Positions 1 to 12,824 of a DNA stretch of 64,000 nt are shown piece after piece; position 1 is the first letter of the stretch; every line of letters begins with the position of its first letter. The DNA is taken from positions 1,470,151-1,534,150 of the forward strand of contig VCAZ01000017.1 in assembly GCA_005784505.1 (NCBI GenBank). Reading direction: 5' to 3'. This stretch comes from Bagarius yarrelli. Taxonomy: Eukaryota; Chordata; Actinopteri; Siluriformes; Sisoridae. Both the position numbers and the translations under genes were made by a program. The notes under the pieces were generated by a model. That model saw only the letters and a program-made list of their open reading frames with translations. It was not told the origin of the DNA and ran no database searches.

Positions 1-139
1 ACCTCAGTCTTGGCCCCCATATTGGTAAGATTCCCTGAAGAGGGCACCAAACAGGGGCCACCTCTTATAAGTAGAGCTAAGATGGCTCAAACCTCTGAGA
101 AGGCTTAGTTCTTGGCAGCCAGTCTCTCTCATGTCTGTT

Positions 140-312
140 AAGCTAATTGGTGATTTGAAATTGCCCATAGTTGTATGTGTGTGTTGTTGTTTGTCTGTAT
201 GTGGCCCTGTGATGAGCTGGTGACCTTTTCCAGGGTGACCCCTGCCTTTCGCTCAATGACAGCTGGAATAGTCTCCAGAAGATCTCTGTGACCCTGATTA
301 GAAATAAGTGGG
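140..312 (+). repeat. Fish interspersed repeat ending near (ATGG)n
   Basis: It contains GGCCCTGTGATGAGCTGGTG, CAGGGTGACCCCTGCCTTTC and GTGACCCTGATTAG. This high-copy teleost repeat looks like a LINE 3' end. Related copies are at 15890, 16310, 19200 and 61800. Confidence 0.7.
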
Positions 313-1305
313 TATAGACAACAGATGGATTTTAAGAGATGATAAACAAGTTGTTTTTTTAAATAATGATGTAATGAAAACATCCCCATGTAACAACCTT
401 CAGGTTTTCGCATCACATTTAAACACATTTTATTTATTTATTTGAAGATTATTGTGTATTAATATATAATTATTTAAATAATCAATAAAATGGCTATTAA
501 TAAAATATAAATTAAAATATTGTTTGCAGTAAATTGGCTATTCTTATGTTTATGTGGCTACAATGACATGGGAACACCAAACGTCTCCACTTACCAACAC
601 ACCCAATCACCACATCCCTCCACCACTCAACTCACTCAGTCTTCTAAATATTAACTAGTCACACGTGCAGTTAGTTTTCTTCTCAGCCTCACTCCTCTAT
701 ATAAGAGCACTATCCAGACCCCGTCACTATCTAGCCTCGTTTATGCGACAACTAGGACTCGCTTCCACAGTCTCCGTATCTTGTCTCCACGCTACAGCAA
801 TCCAACCCTTCCGAACTTCTACCTGCCCTTCTATTATGGCCACGTTCCCAGTTCCAGCATGTTTTACTTCAAGTCTATCAGCTCCTTGCTCCATGCCAGG
901 GGTTCAACCAACCCCTGGAATCCTGACAAGGCAATAACGCAATAAGTACCATCCGGGTACTCTGGTTTTTTTCCAGGTTGAAGGCATTTGTTGTAAGCTT
1001 ACTTTCATCACTACACTGTTTGCACTGTTGAGCGTTTGATTGTGTGTTTCCCGCTTTGTGCTGTGAAACTCTTAAGTTTTTTCACCTTTATTCCTCACCA
1101 CTAACAAGGTCCTTGTAAAGGTCTAAAGAACATCAGTGTTCTTTTGTATTGTCTGAATGTAGGAACTAGGATTGATGATAACTGTAATAATAACTTGAAG
1201 TTTGTGTGTAACTGGCTGCATGGTGGCAGAGTTTATTTGTTTATTTACTGTCCTGAATGTTTTTTTATGGTTTAGCATGCTAGCTTTGTAAATGTAAATG
1301 TATGA

Positions 1306-1308
<3 letters not shown>

Positions 1309-1337
<29 letters not shown>
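1309..1337. repeat. (TG)n microsatellite
   Basis: An uninterrupted run of TG dinucleotides is visible. Confidence 0.95.
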
Positions 1338-1569
1338 AAGGCACTGAGAAATCCATCCAGGGCGATGTGTCCGGTCCACCACGGGAAAGGATCCAGATCC
1401 AATTTAGTCCCAACTAATAAATATTAATTTCCACCAAATATTAATAAATTAATATAATGTTTTGTGTGCCCGATATTCTGCATAAATAATCATTTGCAAC
1501 TAATTAGTGTAGGTTCATAATGTAACCATCATACAATTTGTACTTGTTATACATGCAATGTCATGGCAG

Positions 1570-1880
1570 CAAAGGTGTGTATTGTTAGATAATTAGAGCT
1601 AAACCAGCATCGCCGTCCTCTCTCTCTTCTCAGTAGTGATGAGCCACGCTGCTGGGTTTGTCTGTTATTGCCTAATTCCTGCTAACAGCAGTCGGTGTAA
1701 TCAAACACCCCAATTAGGTCTCCCTGCTCCCTGCTTACCCCAATTGCTTCCTCTCCTCACCTCTCCTCACAACACTGCCTAATGAGCTTTCATCTGTGGC
1801 ACTGAGCCCAAACGAGCACCTCAGCTAGTGAGCAGACACTCGTAACCCAGCAAGAGCTTGATGAAACCCCAAGTCCTCGT
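1570..1880. promoter_or_regulatory. Candidate conserved non-coding element
   Basis: A unique, non-repeat stretch with balanced composition and several homeodomain-type cores: GATAATTAG, GCCTAATTCC, CCAATTAGG and CCTAATGAGC. It has no coding potential. Conservation is inferred from texture only. Confidence 0.3.
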
Positions 1881-2199
1881 TTCACTCTCTGCTTACTGCT
1901 AAACTCGTCTTTGTATACCGAAGAAAGAGTTTACTGTCTGTCAGGAAGCAGTTAAAGGAACATTAAGAGCAATTAAAAAACTCAAGAGGAATTTAGTTTT
2001 AAAAAATTAATGCAGTAGTAGTTTTAAAAGTATTTTGCTTGCTTTTTTGTGAAATGCAAATCATTGCCATGGTTCAGCAGTGGTGCAATGAGGACCTGTG
2101 GAAGGATTTGCCTCTTCTAATACCATTACAATCTCTTTTATGATCCTAAAAATTATGTGAATCTAATCACAGACTGTAATCTGGGCTTTCCGGTCAGGA

Positions 2200-3065
2200 G
2201 ATCTGTGGTGAGGTCATCGTTCTATTTCATCCCAAAGATGTTCAGTGAGGTTAAGTTCAGGACAGCATGTCTTTAGCTCAGGGGCATTGTCATGCTGGAA
2301 CAGTGTTTAGCCTCAGCGGGCTTATGCTGTGCGATTTTTAATGGTTTTTCTTTGGATTGTTGCTTACACATTTAGTAACCTGTGCTCTCTTGCTAAATGG
2401 TAGCTAGCAGCAAACAAACTCTTTGTAGCATCAACATGCGCCAATAATAATTTAAAATGGTTTAAAGTTGTTGTGCGCTTCTATTGGTTCTTAGTTTGAT
2501 GGTCATCGTTAAGTCAAGTCATATCACCTGTATTTATATTAACAATCAGGATTGTTTCAAAGCAGTTTTACAGAATTACATCAGAAAAGACATCATTAAA
2601 CATTCATTAAAACACTCAATTTGATTAACATCTATAAATTAAGAGTCCCCAACTAAGCAAGCCAGAGGCGATGGCGGCAAGGAACTAAAACTCCATCGGT
2701 GACAAAATGGAGAAAAAAACCTTGGGAGACACCAGGCTCAGTTGAGGGGTCAGTTCTCCTTTTGTTTAAGTGTCTGAAATCTTCTAAAACTGCCAGAACT
2801 TCGTCAGAGGAAAAAAAACTGATCGCAATGGTCATAAATAATCACTAATAATAATAGTTTGTGTTTAGTACCAAACGAGCAGATTGGGGCCAACGTGGCA
2901 CAGTTTAAGACCAGATTACATTAAAAATAAGGAAATCCTAATGCTAGCAGATAGAAAGATTCCAGACAACTGTGTGCTTTTAACTTTCTGGCAACACTTG
3001 AAGAAAATACAGTTATAGATGTGCTGTTAAAACATCCACAAACCTTTGACCATATAGTGTGTCTT
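2200..3065 (+). mobile_element. Interspersed DNA repeat interrupted by a LINE tail
   Basis: The 2200-2312 part (CCCAAAGATGTTCAGTGAGG, CATTGTCATGCTGGAACAG) and the 2885-3065 part (ACAACTGTGTGCTTTTAAC, GACCATATAGTGTG) are consecutive pieces of one MITE family. They are separated by an insertion carrying the LINE tail at 2511-2765. Confidence 0.6.
2511..2765 (-). mobile_element. LINE 3'-end fragment
   Basis: Same orientation and landmarks as the tail at 51.9 kb (caaagcagttttacag, agcaagccagaggcga, caaggaactaaaactcc). It interrupts another repeat spanning 2200-3065. Confidence 0.65.
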
Positions 3066-3246
3066 GTTATATAGTAACTGTATATATAGTACATATGCAA
3101 GTATAGTATAGTATACTGCAAATATAGTGTAGTAGGCTTGGCTCCTTTTGGAAGTTTCTTGCCTATTATTTCCTACAGCTAATGTTTGCGTTACATCTCA
3201 TGGTGGCCAATCAGGAGTTGGTTTTATACCATGTGTAAGACTATAG

Positions 3247-3415
3247 AACAGGGCTCACCAGACTCCAGTCCTGGAAAGTCTGTGTCTTGCACAGTTTAGC
3301 TCCAACTTGCCCCAACACTCCTGTTTGTAAGGTGCAAGTCTACCTGTATTTGATTAAGGTTAGAGTTAAACTCTGCAGGCCCTCCAGTACCGAGTTTGGT
3401 TTCACCACTGTGAAT
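3247..3415. mobile_element. Degraded palindromic MITE
   Basis: It shares GGGCTCACCAGACTCCAGTC and CTCTGCAGGCCCTCCAGTAC landmarks with the family of the element at 25.9 kb, with arms facing each other. Confidence 0.6.
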
Positions 3416-4349
3416 TTTACAACCATGATGTCATCTTTCAGACCCTTTGACTCCTGTAGTCGACTCCAGCATGAAAACACAACACTGATATTCGTTCGGA
3501 TTTTTTTTGTTTTGATACAGTCTATTTTTCCACAGTATTTGACCGCACCAATGACGTATCCTGTCTGCGTGCACAGGGTGCACAGAGGTATGCAGACAGG
3601 CAGGTAGGAAAGCCTTTTAATGCTACATTGTTCAATGCTACGGCATTTACCATGCTAATGTTTGGTTGCTGTCTGTAACAGGCTTTTTATTGGGGCATTT
3701 GAACAAATCAAGGTTTACAAAAAGGACAATTAATTTCTTTTGCTTAAAAACTTTTATTTTGTGTTAAAAAACAATCTTACGTTATATTAGCAAGCATTTC
3801 GACAAAAAGTTCAAAGCACCCTTGATTCTCCATGTACACTGTAATATCAAATTATACCTTCACTGCAACCCTATAAGGACACTATAAGGTGTGTTATGAT
3901 CAGTGTGGATGAACTTAAGCATCCTGCACAGAGATAATTAGTGCCTGGACTCACTTGATACATGTAAATGAATAGAAAAAACCCTCATAGTGTTGCTTAA
4001 TGATGGATATGATGGTCAGATGTCCCAATACTTTTGTATTTTAACAACTCAGTTTCAAAAAGCCATAGAAACGATTTACTCGAAACGTTGTGTTCTTTGT
4101 GTTATTTATTTTTTTTACTGGAAGTCACTAAAAGTTTTAAATTCTTCCGTTTTGTTCAAACAAAAAGGAATATATTTTATTAAAAATACATAGAACCTAT
4201 AATATAACATATAATAAGAATTACAGTGCCACAAATGCTCCTATGAAGAATATTAATGATTATATTTAAATTACTTTATTTATTTATATACATATAATAC
4301 ATATTAATGGAGTAACTGATAATTATTACGGCTCTGGTTGAATTATTAT

Positions 4350-4374
4350 TGTTGTTGTTGTTGTTGTTGTTGTT
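4350..4374. repeat. (TTG)n microsatellite
   Basis: A run of about eight GTT/TTG trinucleotides is visible. Confidence 0.9.
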
Positions 4375-5272
4375 ATTATTGAGTCGACTCTTCAATTAGT
4401 AAATGAATTTTTCATGTTTTGCTAAAACCCCATGTTCCACATCCCTTTCGCACTGCATCCCTAAGAACAGACACAGGATGTTTGAGGTGAAGGTATCAGT
4501 AGCACCTCATGAAACATACAGTGTTTGCAGGTGAATGTAACACCTTGTGGAAACTGAAGTGGGTTAGCAGATGCCGGTCCTCGAATATCGGCTTGCCGGA
4601 AAGTTCCTCAGCTGGAAACAGCTGGGTTTTTTTTTTTTTAAAACCCTAACGAAAACTCCAACAACTCTTGCCTGAATGGGGCAATAAAAGCAATCACATT
4701 CAAATGATATGCAAACATCAGGCGCTGAAGGCGTGTTCGGGCCAGTTTGTGTGTGGAACTGAGTGAAATGATGCAAGAATCATTTTGCCTTGATTTGACA
4801 ATGAATATGCATTCGGTGAGAGTGTTATTAATGACTCCGCATTAGAAATTCTGTGGAATTTCAAATTTATATTACTGCTTGAACAGAAAAAGTTTTTTAA
4901 AAGAGCATAACTGTCTGTCATCAGTAATGATAGCAAAACGACATGCATGAAAAATCCTATGTGGTGAATCTGTCCTTTAAAAGATGATATTTACTCATTG
5001 GAATCTTTACTAATTTCTAATAATTTTTTTAAAGATATTTTTTAGCCATTTGGCCTTTTATTTATAGGACAGACTGAGATGAATTGGGGAAGATAGAGAG
5101 AGGGGTATGGAACCGGAAAGGACCCAAACCAGAACCGAACCCAGTCACCGCGCATGTGGGTGCCGGCGCCTTAACCCACAACACCACTTTTTTACAAATT
5201 ACCAATAATATTGATGAAATGTACAAAAATTCATTACAAAAATTTCAGAATTTTTATTTCTAATATAACAGT

Positions 5273-5535
5273 AGGGGCAGTGGTGGCTCAAATGGTTAAG
5301 GTGCTGAGTTGCTGATCTAAAGACCAGAAAAAACCTGGGTTCAAGCCCCACCTCTGGCAAGTCAACCACTGTTGGGTTCTTGAGCAAGACTCTTAATCCT
5401 TCCTGCTCCATGGGCTCTGTATCATAGCTGACTCTGAGCTCTGACCCCCAACTTACTAAGATGGGATATGCGAAAAACACTGCATTTCGTTGGCTCTGTA
5501 CACGTACCTTACACAATGACAATACAGTTGAATAT
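5273..5535 (+). mobile_element. tRNA-derived SINE, type B
   Basis: tRNA-like head with A box GTGGCTCAAATGG and B box GGGTTCAAGCC. The body has GAGCAAGACTCTTAATCC and the tail GATGGGATATGCGAAAAAC. Other copies are at 16.9, 46.7 and 47.4 kb. Confidence 0.8.
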
Positions 5536-6351
5536 TTATTTTATTTCAAGGTCACGTAACTAGCTGCCCATTGCTATGATTGGCTAACAGTTTTGCATTT
5601 TTTCCATAAACGAGGAATTCCCAGTAAACTCGGGTCACAACCTTAAAAAAAACCCACTTAATCACGCTCGTGTGGTGCGACGTTACAGTCGAATCCAATA
5701 TAGTCGTCACAGAATGTAATTCTTTCAGTAAAACAAGCGTTGATTTAAGTCTTGTTTGATAATAATAATGGGAATAAAAATGCAGCGAACAAATGACCAA
5801 GTTTCCTGATGTTGGGATCTGGCAGAAGGTTAAGCAAAGTCTGTGTTGGTTCAGAACCCTGTTTTCAAAGCCATCTTCTCATTTATTTATGACGTGTATG
5901 TGCTAATCAGTGGGCGGGGCTAAACGGTGCTTATCCACACTATTACGTCATAGAGTAGAACAATCCAACACCTGTCATTTTGGCTGGCTGCTTACAGTAT
6001 TATCTGTTTTTAGAATATGGTTTTAAGTTCTGAAAGTTACAGCCTGTTATTATTGCACAATGGCACAAAGGGAATTTCAATTTTTCAGTTTATGACCCCT
6101 TCAATTAATAGTATTTGATGACAGCGCGCACACAAGTCTTACATGAACTCGACAAATATGTGTTAAACCTCACAATTCATGTAAGATACAATTTAACCCG
6201 TGCTTCATTGAGCAGGATCTGATTCGGATGATATGTGACCTACAGTTCAGAAGATTCACAACTAAATATTCAAGATGAGGCATTTCTTGAGGTAACTTTT
6301 TTTTGCTTATCGTTTTAAATATTTAAAATATTTACTTAATTTCCAAATATA

Positions 6352-6370
6352 TAATTGTATATATATATAT

Positions 6371-6421
<51 letters not shown>
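6352..6421. repeat. (TA)n microsatellite
   Basis: A TA run with a single ACA interruption near 6371. Confidence 0.95.
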
Positions 6422-6422
<1 letters not shown>

Positions 6423-6479
6423 GCATAATTCATCCAGACATATTAAAGGAAAACACAGTGGCTGTATTGTGCTTTACAT

Positions 6480-6646
6480 TTTCACTTACATTCAGACATT
6501 CGGCACATACCATTATCCATAGCTACTTATATTTATACAATACTTTTATTAGTATTAAATGTCAAGGACCTTGCTCAGAGAGGTGGAGGGTTTGAACCTA
6601 TGATCCACCGATCAGCAGTCCAACATCTTAATCACAGAGATTTCAT
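6480..6646 (-). mobile_element. tRNA-derived SINE, type A, degraded
   Basis: GGACCTTGCTCAGAG and CAGCAGTCCAACATCTTAAT match the antisense type A consensus. Confidence 0.55.
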
Positions 6647-6727
6647 TTCCTAAACACGACACTTTGTTGGCCAGTAGTCTATATGTCTTCTTAAGAAAGT
6701 TATTAGAAAGTGAAGTAAAAACATCAG

Positions 6728-6900
6728 TTAAGAAGTTATGTTAAGGTTTTGGGTTGCTTTTTTGGAAGATCATGGGTTCAATTCCCAACTCAACCAAACT
6801 GTTCTCGCTGGGCCCTTGAGCAAGGCCCTAAAACCTAAACTGTTAAACTGTGGGTAAAAAAATGAAATAAATGGCTTTGGATGCCAAATGCCGTAAATGT
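6728..6900 (+). mobile_element. tRNA-derived SINE, type A
   Basis: GGGTTCAATTCCCAACTC, GGGCCCTTGAGCAAGGCCCT and the tail GCCAAATGCCGTAAATG. A second very degraded copy follows at about 6960-7085. Confidence 0.65.
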
Positions 6901-7587
6901 ACAGAGACCTGTAGAATCTGTGTTAAGGGGCAGCGAAACAATACCTCAGTTATTAAACTTGGGACAGTGGAAAAGGTGTTAAACTGTTAATCAAAAGGTT
7001 GTAAGAACTCTGTTAACGCTGGCCTTTAGTTCTTAATCCTCAGCGGCTTAGTTGTATAAAGGAGATAAAGGTTGCTAAAGTGGGTCGGTCAAATAACTTA
7101 ATAAATGTTCGTTTCCATATTATAGAAAACAGTTTTTTTGCCCCCAAACATTAGCTGTTATTGCTGAAAAAAATGATTTTTTGTTCCACTATCGTTCTCC
7201 CAATTCTTAAATGTTTTTCAAACATGCATGACACCATCAACGACTGAGGCACTAGGACATCACCAGCATCAAAAGTCACAGACCTTACACTGCTACAAAC
7301 ACACACACGCACGCAGGCACGCAGGCACGCACACTGAGTCCCTGCAGCCTCTGCTGAGCTGTTTGTTTAGGAATCTCTGCCTGAAAATTGTATTCCATCG
7401 ACCATGCTCGCTATCAACACACAATTATCTGGGTTAATCATGTGGAACAGTGGCAAATTCACCTGGGGCTTAGGAACTAATGACATTCGCGTCTGGCCTG
7501 CTTTAGTGAAATAGCCTCACACCTGCAGCAGGAGAGACGAGATTGCCAAAGAAAATTTGGTCTCATTTTGCCCCCTCCCTTTCGATC

Positions 7588-7591
<4 letters not shown>

Positions 7592-7634
<43 letters not shown>
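7592..7634. repeat. (TC)n microsatellite in a long pyrimidine tract
   Basis: A pure TC run within a strand-biased pyrimidine stretch that extends from about 7560 to 7890. The SLSLSL open frames are repeat artefacts. Confidence 0.95.
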
Positions 7635-7638
<4 letters not shown>

Positions 7639-7904
7639 TCTCTCTTTCTCGCTCTTCTCCACCCACCCCCACCCCTTTCATTTTCTCTTTTCCTTTAAAC
7701 CTGCCTCTCTTGTTTTTTTCCCTCCATTTTTACCTCCCTTTACTTTCTTAGTTTTGTCTTTTTTTGTGTTTTTTTTTCTCCCCAGCCTCCTTTCCTTACT
7801 TTTTCTCTCCTGTCTTTCCACCTCAATACACATCTTTTCCTTTCCACCACTTTCTTTATTTTTCTGTTTTTTGGGGGGTTTTTTTTAAACGTCTTTTCGT
7901 TTCA

Positions 7905-8310
7905 CAGCATGCTCTGGCACTTGGTTCGCTCTCGTCCATGCGATTGCTATTGCTACCGGGTGCGTACCTGGGCAAATGTGATAATACATGCATAGGATGG
8001 GGGGGGGGTATCTCTGCATGCATCGACTGGATGCTGAGATGAGTTCACACTGCATAATTGCAGAGAGATCAAGCGAGATGCTGCTAGAACGCCAGCACTC
8101 TGGTGGTCCCGTGGCTTTACGAAGTCGTTTTTGACTAAGTTGCCACTGCAGGAAGAAAGTATCATGGCTCATAATTATTTGTCGATATTGGCACACCCTG
8201 GCTGCGGTCATGTGTGAAATAGCAGTGTGAGGCTTTGAAGAGGAGGTGCTCTGTACTCTGTATGTTGTTTGCATGGCATTGCATTTGCATTTTAGCCTCA
8301 AACTTTAAGT
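7905..8310. promoter_or_regulatory. Candidate conserved non-coding element with octamer
   Basis: A unique stretch after a pyrimidine tract. It contains ATTTGCAT (8283-8290), a perfect POU octamer, plus TGCATAATTGCAG at about 8052. Open frames here lack domain signatures. Confidence 0.3.
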
Positions 8311-9699
8311 TTTAGTTGCATGCTTAGGATTTCCATATACCATCACACTGTCCAGGCCTGATGTGAACTTTTCCACAATAATCATATATAAATGTTTTTA
8401 ATTCTGTTGTGCATTTAATGTTCTAGATTGCGTCTTGCTGTACTTTGCATATTTCCTTATTAGTTCAAATTCTGCTATAAACTAAAGATTTATAGTAAGG
8501 GTAGTATTTTTTGTGGGCAGTTCTTTTCATCAAATGAGCTTGGAGGCCATTTTGGAGGCCGTTTTTAGGACTACTTTCTAACATCTTGGCCAATCAAATG
8601 ATATATCGCTAAAAAGCCCAGGATGTTGCCTGGGGGTAAGGCTGTTTGCCAAATGCCTAAAATCTAAATACATCATATCCACAGTCTCTAAACTGCCCCA
8701 ATGTTGAAAGTACACAATAGTATGTACATGTATGTAGCACGTAGTAACTAAGAGACTCAAACACTGTTCTAGCAAGACAGTGCCCTTGTATAATAGTGGG
8801 AAGAGGGTTCAGATCCCTGACCACAATCTCACTCAACCCCACCTTTGAGATAAACTGAAATGCTGACTGCTCCCCGGACCTCGTACCAGATTTTACTGCC
8901 TGATCTCAGTAATACTATTGTAAATAAAAAAATCTCCACAGTCACACGACAGTAACTATAACAGAAATGTGGGGTTTTTATATTCATTATCCCTAAAAAC
9001 TAAAATTAAAATTAAAATAAAATTTTTTTCAGGATGTCTGTGACTCAATATATTGAACATATGAAAACAGAAGATCATCAGTTTCTGTAAACCAGTTAAT
9101 CTTGAATAGAAACTGGCGGTATATGTAGGTATGGGCACACACACACACACACACATTAAACTGCAGCACTGGGAAAGGTGCGCATTAGGCATTAAAACTA
9201 TCATACAATAAAGTGCAGCAGCCATTTTGGATTTTGGCTTTCGTTTTGTATGGTGGCTTTGAACTTTTGAAAAACCCCTTGAGATGCTTGCTTTTTTTTT
9301 CTTTATGATAGACGAAAGTTTCCTAGGCAGTGTGTAAAGGTGACTCGAATTAAATTTTTGGAATTTTGCTGCCAAAAGCTTATGCACATACAGTACGAAC
9401 AAGCAGTTTTTCCAATACTTCTGTCCATATCGAGTATAAAACATCTACAATGACAAATTTTACACGATTAAATCTTTTACAAGTGTCCAAGTTTCTATGA
9501 GAAATTGCTCTTTAAACTAAGAACACACATTTATCCAGGCGTTTTCTGTGCTTTTCTCATATCCAGAGCAAATATCCTGTTAATTGAAAAATGGTACTAA
9601 GAAATAATCAAATTTAAAGCTTAAACATGGATTTTATAGGAATAAGAAGCATAAAGCCATGATAAGGTTTAACATTCTAGCAGAATTCATGAAACGCCC

Positions 9700-10020
9700 C
9701 TGAAGGCCTATATAATCTGTTTTTTTTCTACCCACTTAATGGGAGACAATACAAGAGCACACCAGATGAGTCATTGAGCAAGAACGGCTTTAGTCTGATA
9801 CTTAATTCAGGAGGTCGGAAATAGATTTGGCAGCGCAGGTCGCACAGCATGATCCCGCCACAACCACATCCTTTTAGTTAATTTCATTTCTTCAAAAGTG
9901 TCGATTCTTTGACTTAAAGCCTGTTATCTCATTTAAGAGGCCTAGCATGGGATCCGGTGGCACCCTGACATCTGTATTCATTTGCCTCGAAATTAGTCCT
10001 GACACAAATTTAATGAAAAC
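9700..10020. promoter_or_regulatory. Candidate conserved non-coding element
   Basis: A unique, non-repetitive stretch with TACTTAATTCAGG, TTTAGTTAATTTC and GAAATTAGTCC cores and no open frame of note. Confidence 0.25.
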
Positions 10021-11089
10021 ACACACACAGAAGAGATTAGAAGGCAGGCCAAGAGCATGTGTGGAAAATGTAAAGAAAAAAAAATCCAGTATTATTTATT
10101 TTTTAAGATTATTTTTGTTATTATTATTTTTTATTTAAAAACCCCCCCCCAAAACTAAAGCTGATTGTCAGCCTTCTGTGTATTGAGGTCAAATGTAAAC
10201 CGAAGCAAAATCTGGTGCAGAAACTTGTTCAGAATTTTTGCTCGCTAGGGATAAAAGGTTATAATAATTATATTGATCTGTAGCCTTATTAATATTCAAA
10301 CCAAACCCACAACAACAAAAGGAGCAGATGGCCAAACATCAATATCATCTTGCACAGTACATTTCATCCCTTCTTCATTTCTTTTTCATCATATTCACAT
10401 TCCCGTTCGTCAAACAACATCCTCCCCTGCATAAGCAGCAGCACTAGTAATTCCCTGCGTTTGAAAATAAAGACACAGAAAGCAGTCAAGGATGAATGAT
10501 TTTATCTTGTTTTTTCTGTCTGTCTGCTCTTTTGCAGGCTGGATTGTTATCTGTTTGCGCTCCCTGATACATACAACACTGATGAACGGCATCTATGCAC
10601 TGGAATGGCCAACAGTATTTCTGTGAAATATTATAAATAAATATAAAAACTAAATTTTTAATATGGCCAGAAATTTTCCGCAGTTTTTCCTCTTCTTATT
10701 CTTATTATCATTAGTCTTATAAATGTTAGCAACTGATCAGCATGAGGGTATAAAACTGTACATTACCACCCATTGCTAGGGCCGCTTCTTGCCAACCATA
10801 GAAGGGTGGGCAGACAGATATCCCTGGTGGGCATTTTTTAGGGGTGAGGTTGAGGAGATAGATACTCTGAAAATTTAACTAATTAACTGATGGAATAGCA
10901 AAAATATCATTGTACTAATATTCTAGCTTGGGCTTGATTAAGAAGACATGTTAAGTCAATATAAACAAAAATATGTTTAGTTAAACGAAGAGTTTGGACA
11001 ATGTTGTGCTGGACTAATAATAATTAATATTCAGGCAATTTTATCATTTCTATGAAGTTAAAGGAAAGTTTGGGCCAAATAAAAAGTAT

Positions 11090-11174
<85 letters not shown>

Positions 11175-11207
11175 GGTATTGACAGACAGACAGACAGACA
11201 GACAGAC

Positions 11208-11261
<54 letters not shown>

Positions 11262-11292
11262 GGGGTATTGACAGACAGACAGACAGACAGAC

Positions 11293-11356
<64 letters not shown>
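11090..11356. repeat. GACA/GATA (Bkm-like) compound array, three higher-order units
   Basis: Three successive blocks each consist of a GACA run followed by a GATA run. They are separated by short linkers ending GGTATT (about 11174-11180 and 11262-11269). The higher-order period is about 88-90 bp. The YLSIYLS-type open frames across it are repeat translations, not genes. Confidence 0.95.
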
Positions 11357-12433
11357 TACAGTCACTGTTACTGAAGTCACTATCAGGCTGTTTTAAAGGC
11401 ACCAAAAAAATTGATGCATTGCATTTGGAAGCAAATATTTCCACACTTTATGAATTGTGTGATTGTCTGTTTCAGCTTCTTTAGGCACACCACCTCGCCT
11501 TGCAGCGCTGTTACTTCAAAAATGGTGGCCCCAAATTACCTCTTTTCACCCACTGTGTAAATGGTGTGACCCTTAGCAGACCCCCAATTTATACACATGT
11601 TGGCTTAAGACGCTATCATCACCTCTGTACCTTCAGAAATGTCCCTTTTATTATTCTTAGGATGTGTAACGAATCCACCCACCCGCCACCAGAGGGTGCC
11701 ATCCCCTGAGTATTAACACAGCGCCAGCCCTCTTGTTGCTTTTTCCGGTTGGCTAACTACTTAAGCTAACCAAACACGCATGCCATTGCGAAGTATTGTT
11801 GTCCCTGCAGCATACTAAGCGTGTGATTTGGATTTGTCTGCCTGTTTATTTATTGCTTTCCGTGTACCGACTATCACTACGTCATTGGATTTACCTGTGT
11901 TGTTTAATAAACGCCACTTTCTGCAACATTGATTCCTCTCAGCCTTCTGCCTTACAGTATGTTTGGGATAGAAAAGTAGAAGTCTGATCATTTTCCACCT
12001 TACAACAAGATGTTCAAATCCGTAGTGGACTAAACATCTTAGAGATCAAGACCAGGATTCTGAACCTTCTTGATGTAAAAGAATTAGTATGGTTTCCGTG
12101 TTAAAATTCACTATAAATTCACTATAAATAATATATTCATTTAATACCAACTTACTGACGAAAAAAAGAAGCTTACTGCAAGTTCCCTTTTACCTGAGAC
12201 ACCAATCCTCTTTGGGAGATCTTTAAAGGTCACACTCTGCGCTCAGATCTGCAATATTAATTTGTCATGTGCACTCAGGCATGCTAGCAAATTTACTACA
12301 AGCATGCTAATGTATACACACAGAGATGTACAGTTTACTTTTAATATTCTATCATGTCTGATTATAAGCTAGTGTGTTTTTCAACAAGTCCCTGGAGGAC
12401 TAGTGGTTAGGCCTCGGTGCTCGTTGTCTGGGA

Positions 12434-12595
12434 ATAGTAGCAAAGTGGTTTAAGGTGTGGGACTGCTAATTGGAAGATCCGAGTTTGATTCCCAGGCAGC
12501 ACCAAGTTGCCACTACTAAGCCCTTGGGCTAGGCCGTTAATCATTAACCCTCAGTTGCTCAGTTATAAAAGGGAATGTAAGTCACTCTGGTGACC
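12434..12595 (+). mobile_element. tRNA-derived SINE, type A
   Basis: GGACTGCTAATTGGAAGATC, GTTTGATTCCCAGG and GTAAGTCACTCTGG. Confidence 0.7.
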
Positions 12596-12788
12596 TGGTC
12601 AGGGAATCAACCCTAGCTACATTACTACATCTTACTGTAGGTACACCAATATCCTCACTCTATCCAGCACTCCACACAAATTAGTCTCACCTGCCACTCG
12701 TTACACATCACTCTCACCCTTCTTTACTCCCCTTTTTAAAAGCACCTGCACCATCATGCGTCGTCTGGTCTCACTAGAGCATACTAGA

Positions 12789-12823
<35 letters not shown>
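12789..12823. repeat. (TC)n microsatellite
   Basis: TC run with one TTTC interruption. Confidence 0.95.

Positions 12824-12824
<1 letters not shown>

Noticed and set aside
7557..7888. Ser/Leu-rich open frames
   Set aside because: They come from the (TC)n pyrimidine tract.
11024..11444. Open frames of 118 and 128 codons with repeated YLSI/CLSV
   Set aside because: Translation of the GACA/GATA microsatellite.
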